DNA of 54,326 bases. Origin: a virus. This document shows positions 1 to 7,041 of the stretch, in pieces (position 1 is the stretch's first letter; each line of letters opens with the position of its first letter). Location of the stretch: positions 1-54,326 of IMG/VR virus record IMGVR_UViG_3300051215_000040, one strand, 5' to 3'. The translations under genes were made by a program, and so were the position numbers. A model generated the notes under the pieces. That model saw nothing but the letters and a program-made list of their open reading frames with translations. It had not been told where the DNA came from and made no database searches.

Positions 1-1311
1 ACCCGGGACCGCGTCTACATTGACCAGCGCCTCTACCACTTCATGGCCAAGTGCGTGACGCTCAAGGTCCACCCCAAGACCGGCGCGTCCGAGGTGGTGG
101 CCTTCAACCCCAAGTCCAGCACGGTCAACGACGTGGCCCACGCCCTGCGCGCGGTCTGCTATGCCGACCTGCCCGAGCCCCAAGTCTGGATCGAGCAGCG
201 CCCGGACGATGTGGAGGCCCACCAAATCGTGGCCTTCAAAAACGGCTTCTTGCACCACCCGACCCGCACGCTCAGCCCGTCCACCGACCGGCTGTTCGTC
301 ACTTCTGCCCTGGACTTCGACTACACACCGGATGCCCCCGAGCCCGCCGAGTGGATCAAATTCCTCAAAAGCCTCTGGCCCGACGACCCCGAGTCGATCT
401 CCACGCTGGCCGAGATGTTTGGATACCTGCTGACCGATGACACCAGTCAACAAAAGATGTTCATGCTGATCGGCCCACCGCGCTGCGGCAAGGGCACCAT
501 CCTGCGCATCCTTGAGGCCCTGGTCGGCTACGCCAACCGGGTCAGCCCCAGCCTGGCGTCCCTGGGCACGCAGTTCGGCCTGCAGCCCCTGATCGGCAAG
601 CGCCTGGCCATGATCTCGGACGCCCGCCTTTCCGGCCGCGCTGACCAGCAGCCCATCGTCGAGAACTTGCTGCGCATCTCCGGCGAGGACGCCATCACCA
701 TCGACCGCAAGAACATGACCGCGTGGTCCGGCAAGATGCCCACCCGCTTCGTGCTGGCCTCCAACGAGCTGCCCGCCTTCTCGGACGCCTCATCGGCGCT
801 GGCCAACCGCTTCATGCCCTTCAAATTCAACACCAGCTTCCTGGGCAAAGAGGACCATGGCCTGACCGCCCGCCTGCTCAAAGAGCTGCCCGGCATCGTC
901 ATCTGGGCACTGGACGGCTTGGCCAGATTGAACGAGCGCGGCTACTTCCAACGCCCCCATTCAGCCGACGAGCTGGCCGCCGACCTGGTCGATCAGACCA
1001 GCCCGATCCGCGCCTTTGTGCAAGAGCACTGCGTCATCAGCGAGCACGCGCAGGCCGACCGGGACGAGTTGTTCAAAGCCTGGAAGACCTGGTGCGAGGC
1101 TCAGGGCCGGGACCACGCGGGCACCAAAGTGTCGTTTGGCCGCCAGCTTTCGGCCGCTTTCCCGGGCATCAAACGCAGCCAACCACGAGCTTTTGGCACA
1201 ACATCGGAGGCGAAACCATCCGGTGCCAACGACGCTTCTGGCACACGTTTGAACCTTTACACCGGCATTCGGATGCGCCACGACTGGGAATCAGATGCGA
1301 GCCCTTTCTAA
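1..1311 (+). CDS. Primase-helicase, C-terminal SF3 (D5-type) helicase part; 5' end cut by window edge
   Basis: The frame is open from base 1 and ends at 1311, giving 436 codons without a needed start; the first ATG is only at 43. Walker A GPPRCGKGT lies near residue 158, an SF3 Walker B-like LAMISDA near 202 and a sensor stretch FVLASNELP near 251. This matches the helicase half of phage P4 alpha/D5-type primase-helicases, which unwind DNA as a hexameric ring at the replication fork. The PriCT-2/Toprim half starts at 53313 and leaves the window in the same frame, so I infer one gene of about 774 residues split by linearisation of a circular sequence. A terminator follows at 1335-1369. Confidence 0.9.
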   Translation, partial: TRDRVYIDQRLYHFMAKCVTLKVHPKTGASEVVAFNPKSSTVNDVAHALRAVCYADLPEPQVWIEQRPDDVEAHQIVAFKNGFLHHPTRTLSPSTDRLFVTSALDFDYTPDAPEPAEWIKFLKSLWPDDPESISTLAEMFGYLLTDDTSQQKMFMLIGPPRCGKGTILRILEALVGYANRVSPSLASLGTQFGLQPLIGKRLAMISDARLSGRADQQPIVENLLRISGEDAITIDRKNMTAWSGKMPTRFVLASNELPAFSDASSALANRFMPFKFNTSFLGKEDHGLTARLLKELPGIVIWALDGLARLNERGYFQRPHSADELAADLVDQTSPIRAFVQEHCVISEHAQADRDELFKAWKTWCEAQGRDHAGTKVSFGRQLSAAFPGIKRSQPRAFGTTSEAKPSGANDASGTRLNLYTGIRMRHDWESDASPF

Positions 1312-1334
1312 ATTTGCCGCTTTGGCACAACTTG

Positions 1335-1369
1335 AAGGTGTGCCGGTGCAAGCTGGCACACCTTTTTTT
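1335..1369 (+). terminator. Rho-independent terminator after primase-helicase
   Basis: A perfect 10-bp stem (AAGGTGTGCC at 1335-1344 with its complement at 1355-1364) encloses a 10-nt loop and runs into seven T residues at 1363-1369. It lies 24 bases after the helicase stop codon and would end the plus-strand early/replication transcript before the late module. Confidence 0.88.
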
Positions 1370-1448
1370 AACCCCAAAAAACCCGTGCAACCCTTTGAAT
1401 TCATTGAGGTTTTTCACTTTGGCACAACCATGCACAGGTTAAAACGCC

Positions 1449-1469
1449 TATGATCATAATGTGCGCACA
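1449..1469. promoter_or_regulatory. Two adjacent 10-bp palindromes
   Basis: TATGATCATA (1449-1458) and TGTGCGCACA (1460-1469) are both perfect palindromes, one base apart, in the 325-base gene-free gap 1312-1636. With the GGCACAAC repeats they make this a likely protein-binding region, either regulatory or origin. No Shine-Dalgarno or ORF overlaps them. Confidence 0.35.
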
Positions 1470-1578
1470 CACATCACGCGCAAGGAATGTTAGGAGCAAG
1501 GTAGCGTTTCAGCCTGTTCCACCGGTGCCAGGTTGTGCCAGCGGTTTTTATGCCCGACCGTTTCAGTCTGGATTGATT

Positions 1579-1606
1579 TTGAGCTTTGGTTGATTTGCGT
1601 CACAAT
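1579..1606 (+). promoter_or_regulatory. Candidate sigma70 promoter for the late-module start
   Basis: TTGAGC (1579-1584) and CACAAT (1601-1606) are separated by 16 bp; each hexamer matches the sigma70 consensus at 4 of 6 positions. The predicted start falls about 20 bases before the ribosome site of the gene at 1637. It is the best promoter-like element after the terminator at 1335-1369. Confidence 0.35.
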
Positions 1607-1636
1607 AAAGGCCCAAGTTCAAAACAAGGATTGATT

Positions 1637-1858
1637 ATGTTCACCATCGAAAAAGACGTTCCCACCCCCAAGCACATCGGCTCCGGCGCAAAGCCCAAGT
1701 ACCCCTTCCCGCAAATGGAAGTTGGCGACTCGTTCTTTGCGCCTGGCATAACCGCAAGGGGCCTAAGCAACGCCACCCAATGGCACGCCAACAAGACCGG
1801 CAAAAAATTCACATGCGCAACAGAGGCCGACGGCGCACGCTGCTGGCGCGTTGCATAA
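1637..1858 (+). CDS. Small conserved phage protein (73 aa), function unknown
   Basis: The ATG at 1637 is preceded by CAAGGA and is preferred over an in-frame TTG at 1586 that lacks a ribosome site. The product has a KYPFPQMEVGDSFF stretch near residues 20-33, followed by a short basic half. Proteins of this length with a YPF..MEVGDSFF core are common in phages, but I know no established role. It is the first gene after the terminator, just ahead of the methyltransferase, and probably shares its transcript. Confidence 0.75.
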   Translation: MFTIEKDVPTPKHIGSGAKPKYPFPQMEVGDSFFAPGITARGLSNATQWHANKTGKKFTCATEADGARCWRVA

Positions 1859-1883
1859 TCCCCACCACCACCCAAGGCACCCC

Positions 1884-3227
1884 ATGACAAAATCAACCCC
1901 GGAAATCACAGCCGAAAACATCACCGGAAACCCCGCCGACAAAATCGAGCACTGGAACATCGAGAAACTTATCCCCTACGCACGCAACAGCCGCACGCAC
2001 TCGGATGAGCAAATCGGACAGATCGCGGCCTCGATCAAAGAGTGGGGTTGGACCACGCCAATCCTGGTCGATGAGACCGGCGGCATCATTGCCGGACACG
2101 GCCGCACGATGGCCGCACAGCGCCTCAAAATCACCACGGTCCCGGTCATGGTCGCCAAGGGCTGGTCCGACGCCAAGAAGCGCGCATATATCGTGGCCGA
2201 CAACAAACTTGCGCTCAACGCCGGCTGGGACAACGAGATGCTGGCGCTGGAGTTCAAGGACCTGATCGCCCAAGGCTTCGACGTGGAGCTCACCGGCTTC
2301 AGCGAAGAAGAGATCGACGCCCTCATGCCACTGGAGCTGGAAGAGGGCCTCACAGACCCCGACGACGCGCCAGAGGCTCCAGCCAACCCGGTCACCGTCC
2401 AAGGCGACGTTTGGGTCATGGGAAACCACCGACTTCTTTGCGGCGACAGCACCAGCATGGACGACTTGGCCAAGCTCTGCCAAAACCAGATGGTCGACAT
2501 GTGGCTGACCGACCCGCCTTACAACGTGGCCTACGAGGGCGGCACCAAAGAGAAGCTCACCATCAAAAACGACGAGATGGGCGACGACCAGTTCCGCCAG
2601 TTCCTGCGCGACGCCTACACCGCCGCCGACTCGGTCATGAAGGCCGGTGCCGTTTTCTACATCTGGCACGCCGACAGCGAGGGCTACAACTTCCGAGGCG
2701 CAGCCAAAGACGCAGGCTGGACCGTTCGCCAGTGTTTGATCTGGAAAAAGTCCTCCCTTGTCATGGGCCGCCAGGACTACCACTGGAAGCACGAGCCTTG
2801 CCTCTACGGCTGGAAAGACGGCGCAGGCCACCTCTGGGCTGCCGACCGCAAGCAGACCACCATCCTCGAGTTTGACAAACCCACCCGCAACGGCGAGCAT
2901 CCAACCATGAAGCCCGTGGCGCTTTTCGAGTACCAACTCCTGAACAACACCAAGGGCGGCGACCAAGTCCTCGACAGCTTCGGCGGCTCCGGCACCACCC
3001 TGATCGCTGCCGAGAAGAACGGCCGCATTGCACGGTTGATGGAGTTGGACCCAAAATACTGCGACGTGATCGTCACGCGCTGGCAGGCGTTCACCGGCAA
3101 GCACGCGCACCTGGAGTCGGACGGACGGTCCTTCACCGAGGTGATGGGCGAGCGCAGCCCCAACTCGCTGATTGGCAGCGAAATTGGCAAGGCCGACAAG
3201 CCCAAGGCGGGCAAAAAGGCCGATTGA
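1884..3227 (+). CDS. ParB-like domain fused to beta-class DNA methyltransferase
   Basis: The 447-residue product starts at the ATG at 1884. An N-terminal ParB/Srx-type domain (about residues 25-110) carries the GHGR motif near 70. An acidic linker precedes a SAM-dependent N6-adenine/N4-cytosine methyltransferase with the catalytic DPPY motif near 210 and the SAM-binding FGGSGTT near 367. Catalytic motif before SAM motif is the beta-class order. Phage enzymes of this build usually act as orphan methylases that modify the phage genome against restriction; no restriction endonuclease gene lies nearby. Its position directly before terminase genes suggests late expression and methylation before packaging (inference). 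Confidence 0.9.
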   Translation: MTKSTPEITAENITGNPADKIEHWNIEKLIPYARNSRTHSDEQIGQIAASIKEWGWTTPILVDETGGIIAGHGRTMAAQRLKITTVPVMVAKGWSDAKKRAYIVADNKLALNAGWDNEMLALEFKDLIAQGFDVELTGFSEEEIDALMPLELEEGLTDPDDAPEAPANPVTVQGDVWVMGNHRLLCGDSTSMDDLAKLCQNQMVDMWLTDPPYNVAYEGGTKEKLTIKNDEMGDDQFRQFLRDAYTAADSVMKAGAVFYIWHADSEGYNFRGAAKDAGWTVRQCLIWKKSSLVMGRQDYHWKHEPCLYGWKDGAGHLWAADRKQTTILEFDKPTRNGEHPTMKPVALFEYQLLNNTKGGDQVLDSFGGSGTTLIAAEKNGRIARLMELDPKYCDVIVTRWQAFTGKHAHLESDGRSFTEVMGERSPNSLIGSEIGKADKPKAGKKAD

Positions 3228-3269
3228 TGACCAAAACCCACCGAATCACTGACGTAAAAGGAGAGATTC

Positions 3270-3746
3270 ATGACTAAAAAAATCGAAAAACCCGTTGTAA
3301 AAAAGCCAGACGGCAGAAAAAACAACGGTGGAGCACAGCCAGGGGCTGGGCGTAACCCATTCGAACCCACAGAAACCGAGCGAAAGCAGGTAGAAGCCCT
3401 CTCGGGCTACGGCCTGCCACTGGACCAGATCGCCGTACTGGTGCGCAAGGGCATCAGCGTGGACACCCTGACCGCGCACTTCGCCGAAGAGCTGGTCTCA
3501 GGCAAGGCCAAGGCCAACAGCCAGGTCGGCCGCACCCTGTTCCAGAAGGCCACGGGCGGCGACACCACGGCCATGATCTGGTGGTCCAAGACCCAAATGA
3601 AGTGGTCCGAGACGCAAAAGGTCGAGCACACCGGCAAGGACGGCGGCGCGATCGCCCTGTCCAGCGTGGACTTGAAGGGCCTCAACGACACCGAGCTGGC
3701 GCAGATGCAGGCGCTGCTGATGAAGGCGAAGGGGGGCGAGGAATGA
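3270..3746 (+). CDS. Putative terminase small subunit-like DNA-binding protein
   Basis: The 158-residue product has a strong ribosome site (AAAGGAGA, 3257-3264). A basic N-terminus (KKPDGRKNNGGAQPGAGRNP) precedes a predicted helix-turn-helix at about residues 35-60 (GYGLPLDQIAVLVRKGISVDTL) and a helical region with WWSKTQMKWSETQ. These features and the place upstream of the large terminase fit a small terminase subunit that recognises DNA for packaging. The assignment rests on context and HTH character, not on a signature motif. Confidence 0.6.
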   Translation: MTKKIEKPVVKKPDGRKNNGGAQPGAGRNPFEPTETERKQVEALSGYGLPLDQIAVLVRKGISVDTLTAHFAEELVSGKAKANSQVGRTLFQKATGGDTTAMIWWSKTQMKWSETQKVEHTGKDGGAIALSSVDLKGLNDTELAQMQALLMKAKGGEE

Positions 3747-4054
3747 GCGCCAACGAACCAATGGACCCGTTCTTCACCACGATGAAGATCCGCGCCTGCG
3801 AGGGCGACGCCGCTGGGCAGGTCTTGCTTGAGGCCTACGGCAAGCAGCAGGTGCAAGCGGCCATGGCCCAGATCGCACCCCGCATCGAAGCGGCCATCGA
3901 GCAGTCCGCCTTGGACGCGGCCGTTGCAGAGCGCCGGCGCATCATTGGCTGGATGCGCGACGAGGCCGAGTCCGGTGGCCTCACCGCCTCGCAGTACGCC
4001 GATTTTCTGGCCATGGGCCTTCCAACCGAAAACACAACCGAGACCCCACAATGA
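3743..4054 (+). CDS. Hypothetical protein (103 aa) in terminase operon
   Basis: Its ATG overlaps the preceding stop as ATGA, and its own stop overlaps the next start. The product is mainly helical and acidic, with a central ERRRIIGWMRDEAES stretch, and has no signal peptide or membrane segment. I do not recognise a family. Translational coupling on both sides suggests a role tied to packaging or simple co-expression. Confidence 0.7.
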   Translation: MSANEPMDPFFTTMKIRACEGDAAGQVLLEAYGKQQVQAAMAQIAPRIEAAIEQSALDAAVAERRRIIGWMRDEAESGGLTASQYADFLAMGLPTENTTETPQ

Positions 4055-4326
4055 ACAAACCTACCCTTCCCGAGTCCCCCCTGCCCGCGCTGCTCGACCA
4101 CGACGGCCGATTTCAAGCCCTCTACCCCGAGGACTTGGTGCGCCAGCACGGCGAGGACATGATCGCTTTTGAGCGCGCCCGCATCCTGGCGCTGCTGGAC
4201 ACCTTCGGCAACCAGTGCCAAGCGCAAGGCCAGGCCATGAGCGAGACGGGCCACGCCAACTCAACCGTTGTAAACGCGCAACTTGACGCCGTGCGTTTGC
4301 TGCAAGAGGCGATCAACGCCGCATGA
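4051..4326 (+). CDS. Hypothetical protein (91 aa)
   Basis: It starts at an ATGA overlap and ends at another. The protein is helical and mildly acidic (AFERARILALLDTFGNQ, then LDAVRLLQEAINAA at the C-terminus). No family recognised. It belongs to the tightly coupled run 3743-6097 that leads into the large terminase. Confidence 0.68.
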   Translation: MNKPTLPESPLPALLDHDGRFQALYPEDLVRQHGEDMIAFERARILALLDTFGNQCQAQGQAMSETGHANSTVVNAQLDAVRLLQEAINAA

Positions 4327-4520
4327 CTGCCTCGGCGGTTCACCCAGGCGATGAGGCGGTGCTTTGCCACATCGTCCCGCTCGGCGACTTCAAAGAGCAC
4401 GAGCTGACCATGGCCTGCTGGTGCCGCCCAGGCTTGCACGAGGATTACGACGACGTCGCCATCCACAACGCCATGGACCAGCGCGACAAGCTCGAGCGCG
4501 GGGAGATTCGCGTCCAATGA
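4323..4520 (+). CDS. Hypothetical protein (65 aa)
   Basis: A 65-residue acidic protein with start and stop in ATGA overlaps with its neighbours. It contains the stretch ACWCRPGLHEDYDDVAIHNA, which recalls small phage proteins of the type HP.C.C.P....D....HN, but the family is not established. Probably translationally coupled to the large terminase that follows. Confidence 0.66.
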   Translation: MTASAVHPGDEAVLCHIVPLGDFKEHELTMACWCRPGLHEDYDDVAIHNAMDQRDKLERGEIRVQ

Positions 4521-6097
4521 GCGCCGCCGTCTCCCCCGCCGTTATGCTGGACCTGATCGCCCGGGAGCAAGCCCGGCGCAAGGCCAGCGCCAGCCTGTAC
4601 GAGTTCGTGCAGCAGGCCTGGCACGTCATGGAGCCGGGCGTGCCGTTTGTGCCGAGCTGGCACATCGAGGCCATCTGCGAGCACCTGGAGGCGGTCAGCT
4701 CCGGCGACATTACGCGGCTGCTGATCAACATCCCGCCGCGCCACTCCAAGTCCACCATCGTCTCGGTGGCCTGGTGCGCTTGGGAGTGGCTCACGTCCCC
4801 CGAGCAGAAGTTCCTTGCCGCGTCCTACTCGGGCACGCTGTCCATCCGGGACAACTTGAAGGCCCGCCGCCTGATCCAGTCGCCCTGGTACCAAGAGCGC
4901 TGGGGGCACATGTTCCAGCTCTCAGGCGATCAAAACGCCAAGCAGCGCTTCGAGAACAACAAGACCGGCTACCGCCTGGCCACCTCGGTGGGCGGTACCG
5001 CCACGGGTGAGGGTGGCTCGCGCCTGATCTTGGACGACCCGCACGGCGCGCAGGACGCTCAGTCCGAGACCATGCGCGAGACCGCGCTTGAGTGGTTCGA
5101 CATGGTCTGGTCCACCCGGCTGAACAACCCCAAGACCGACGCCATGGTCACGGTCATGCAGCGACTGCACGAGAAGGACATCAGCGGCCACATCATCAAC
5201 GACATTGGCGGCTGGGAGCACATCTGCATCCCGGCTGAGTGGGACGGTAAGTCCAGGCGCACGGTGCTGGGGCCCTACGACCCACGGCGCACCAAGGGCG
5301 AGCTGATCTGCCCGGACCGCTTCGGCGAGGCCGAGATCACCAAGCTCAAGCAACTGCTGGGCACCTACGGTGCATCGGGCCAGCTCCAGCAGGACCCATC
5401 GCCGGTCGAGGGCGGCATCTTGAAGACCGACTGCTTCCAGCTCTGGCCGATGGCCCAGCGCCTGCCGCCCTTCGAGTACATCCTGCAAAGCTACGACTGC
5501 GCTTTCACCGAGCGGACCACAGGCGACCCAACTGCCTGCTCGGTCTGGGGCGTGTTCACGCACCGTGGATTGCGCAACGCCATGCTGCTCGATGCCTGGG
5601 ACGAGCACTTGGGCTACCCCGACCTGCGAGCCAAGGTCATCCGGGACTGGACCAGCGAGTACGGCGCGGACAAGTCGGCCAAGGCGGGTATGCCCACCAA
5701 GGGCAGGCGGCCCGACCGCATCCTGGTTGAGGCCAAGGCCAGCGGCCAATCGCTACTGCAGGACTTGCGTCTGGCCAAGGTCCCGGCCGTTGGCTACAAT
5801 CCCGGTCAAGCGGATAAGGTGTCGAGGGCGCACCAGACCGCGCCGACGTTGGAGCTTGGACTGCTGTGGATCCCGGAGTCTGCCAAGAACCCCGGCCAGC
5901 CTGTGAGCTGGGCCCAGCCGTTCCTGAACCAAGTGGCGAAGTTCCCCGTCGCGGAACATGACGACTACGTGGACACCTTCACGCAGGCGGTCATCTACCT
6001 GAAGAACGACGGTTGGTTCGAGCTGCCACAAGCACGCGACGTTGACGAAGACAGGCCCCGTCATCGTGAAGGAAGGGTCAACCCGTATGCCGTCTAA
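4517..6097 (+). CDS. terL: Terminase large subunit (packaging ATPase and nuclease)
   Basis: The start is the ATG at 4517, which overlaps the previous stop; a longer in-frame extension to 4364 would overlap coupled genes. The 526-residue product has an ATPase domain with a Walker A-like IPPRHSKST near residues 72-80, Walker B LILDDP near 170 and a coupling-region motif SVGGTATGEGGS. The C-terminal RNase H-like nuclease begins near 325 (SYDCAFTERTTGDPTACSVW). It drives DNA into the prohead through the portal and cuts the concatemer. The family's normal length and motifs are all present. Confidence 0.96.
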   Translation: MSAAVSPAVMLDLIAREQARRKASASLYEFVQQAWHVMEPGVPFVPSWHIEAICEHLEAVSSGDITRLLINIPPRHSKSTIVSVAWCAWEWLTSPEQKFLAASYSGTLSIRDNLKARRLIQSPWYQERWGHMFQLSGDQNAKQRFENNKTGYRLATSVGGTATGEGGSRLILDDPHGAQDAQSETMRETALEWFDMVWSTRLNNPKTDAMVTVMQRLHEKDISGHIINDIGGWEHICIPAEWDGKSRRTVLGPYDPRRTKGELICPDRFGEAEITKLKQLLGTYGASGQLQQDPSPVEGGILKTDCFQLWPMAQRLPPFEYILQSYDCAFTERTTGDPTACSVWGVFTHRGLRNAMLLDAWDEHLGYPDLRAKVIRDWTSEYGADKSAKAGMPTKGRRPDRILVEAKASGQSLLQDLRLAKVPAVGYNPGQADKVSRAHQTAPTLELGLLWIPESAKNPGQPVSWAQPFLNQVAKFPVAEHDDYVDTFTQAVIYLKNDGWFELPQARDVDEDRPRHREGRVNPYAV

Positions 6098-6260
6098 ACC
6101 ACCAAAGCCAGTCTGGGACAAGAAGCGTCCCAGCTCCCTGGGCGCTCCCAAGGCGCTGTCATCCAGTGCGAAGTCCAGCGCCAAGCGCGCAGCCGAAAAG
6201 GCCGGACGCCCGTACCCCAACCTGGTCGACAACATGCGCGCCGCAAGGAAGTCCAAATGA
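6087..6260 (+). CDS. Small basic protein (57 aa)
   Basis: The ATG at 6087 has a GGAAGGG ribosome site at 6071-6077 and overlaps the end of terL by 11 bases. The product is rich in Lys, Ser and Pro (SSSAKSSAKRAAEKAGRP). No family recognised; it could bind nucleic acid because of its charge, but that is only a guess. Confidence 0.6.
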   Translation: MPSKPPKPVWDKKRPSSLGAPKALSSSAKSSAKRAAEKAGRPYPNLVDNMRAARKSK

Positions 6261-6532
6261 CCAAGCCTGTCAAAAAAGCCGACATGGCGTGCAACCAGCC
6301 TAAGCGCACGCCGGACCACCCCAAGAAGTCGCATGTGGTCAAAGCCTGCTACGACGGCACCGAGAAGGTGATCCGCTTCGGTGAGCAGGGGGCCAAGACA
6401 GCGGGAAAGCCAAAGTCGGGCGAGTCAGCGGCCACCACCGCCAAGCGCGACTCCTTCAAAGCCCGTCACGCCAAGAACATTGCCAAGGGTCCGTCGAGCG
6501 CGGCGTACTGGAGTAACCGCGTGAAGTGGTAA
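6257..6532 (+). CDS. Conserved phage protein with RFG..GAKT / FKARHAKNI.KG motif (91 aa)
   Basis: It starts at an ATGA overlap. It is Lys-rich and carries EKVIRFGEQGAKT near the middle and SFKARHAKNIAKGPSSAAYW at the C-terminus. This paired motif is widespread in podovirus-type phages, including marine ones, as a protein of unknown function. In this genome it closes the terminase operon. Confidence 0.78.
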   Translation: MTKPVKKADMACNQPKRTPDHPKKSHVVKACYDGTEKVIRFGEQGAKTAGKPKSGESAATTAKRDSFKARHAKNIAKGPSSAAYWSNRVKW

Positions 6533-6546
6533 ACAATACCAAATGG

Positions 6547-6555
6547 TGGCATAAT
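6547..6555 (+). promoter_or_regulatory. Candidate extended -10 promoter before the HNH gene
   Basis: TGGCATAAT (6547-6555) is an extended -10 element (TG, one base, CATAAT) in a short AT-rich gap; no good -35 is present. It would give the HNH gene its own transcript, as often seen for mobile gene insertions. Confidence 0.3.
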
Positions 6556-6574
6556 GCTCACAAAGGAGCAACGC

Positions 6575-7030
6575 ATGCCAAATCAACTTTTGAAATATGA
6601 GGCCCAGTGTCCAAACTGTGGTGAGAAGCGAATGGTTCGATCCGACGTCTTGGCAAGACTGCAGCGAGAAGGTAAACCCTTAATCTGCAAGCCATGCCAT
6701 AACCGCCATCGATTTGACGGACGCGACCATCCTCGCAAGGGCACTGGCGTCAAAAACGACCCTGTGCTCGCAAGAACTCAAACCAGTTACTACAAGGCAA
6801 AACAGCGCTGCAAGATGGGCGCAAAGCATCACGCGTGCTACGCAAAAGTCGAGTTCAGATTCAGTTCGCTCCAAGAATTGATCGATTGCATAGGTGTTCG
6901 ACCCGAGGACCAAACACTTGACAGGATTGATCCGCTTGGACATTACGAGCCCGGGAACGTAAGATGGGCGACAGTTGCTCAACAAACCGAAAACAGGATG
7001 CCGAGAGGCTACTGGAAAAGACAAAACTAA
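6575..7030 (+). CDS. HNH-type homing endonuclease-like protein
   Basis: The start is the ATG at 6575, six bases after AAAGGAG, rather than the ATG at 6554 that precedes that site. The 151-residue product has an N-terminal zinc ribbon (CPNCGEK near 14 and CKPCHNRH near 42) and a C-terminal TLDRIDPLGHYEPGNVRWAT core typical of free-standing phage HNH endonucleases. Such enzymes cut DNA and spread their own gene. It is visibly more AT-rich than its neighbours and interrupts the virion gene order, as expected for a recently gained mobile gene. Confidence 0.85.
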   Translation: MPNQLLKYEAQCPNCGEKRMVRSDVLARLQREGKPLICKPCHNRHRFDGRDHPRKGTGVKNDPVLARTQTSYYKAKQRCKMGAKHHACYAKVEFRFSSLQELIDCIGVRPEDQTLDRIDPLGHYEPGNVRWATVAQQTENRMPRGYWKRQN

Positions 7031-7041
7031 GTGGTGAAATC

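Larger units (their letters stand above)
1192..1540. repeat. Dispersed TTTGGCACAAC repeats, possible iterons or operators
   Basis: The 11-mer TTTGGCACAAC occurs at 1192-1202 (inside the helicase 3' end), 1321-1331 and 1418-1428, all in the same orientation, with TGGCACAAC inverted at 1532-1540. A shorter TGGCACA is at 1239-1245. I did not notice this word elsewhere, though I could not search exhaustively. Copies cluster around the gene-free stretch beside the replication gene, so iterons or regulator sites are possible; the role is inference. Confidence 0.5.

Noticed and set aside
1312-1636. Possible tRNA or small RNA in the gap
   Set aside because: No cloverleaf or T-arm consensus is visible; only the terminator, repeats, palindromes and a promoter are supported.
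1893-3110. Long minus-strand open frame opposite the methyltransferase
   Set aside because: It is a shadow of a gene with strong catalytic motifs; its translation is low-complexity Val/Gly/Asp without a domain.
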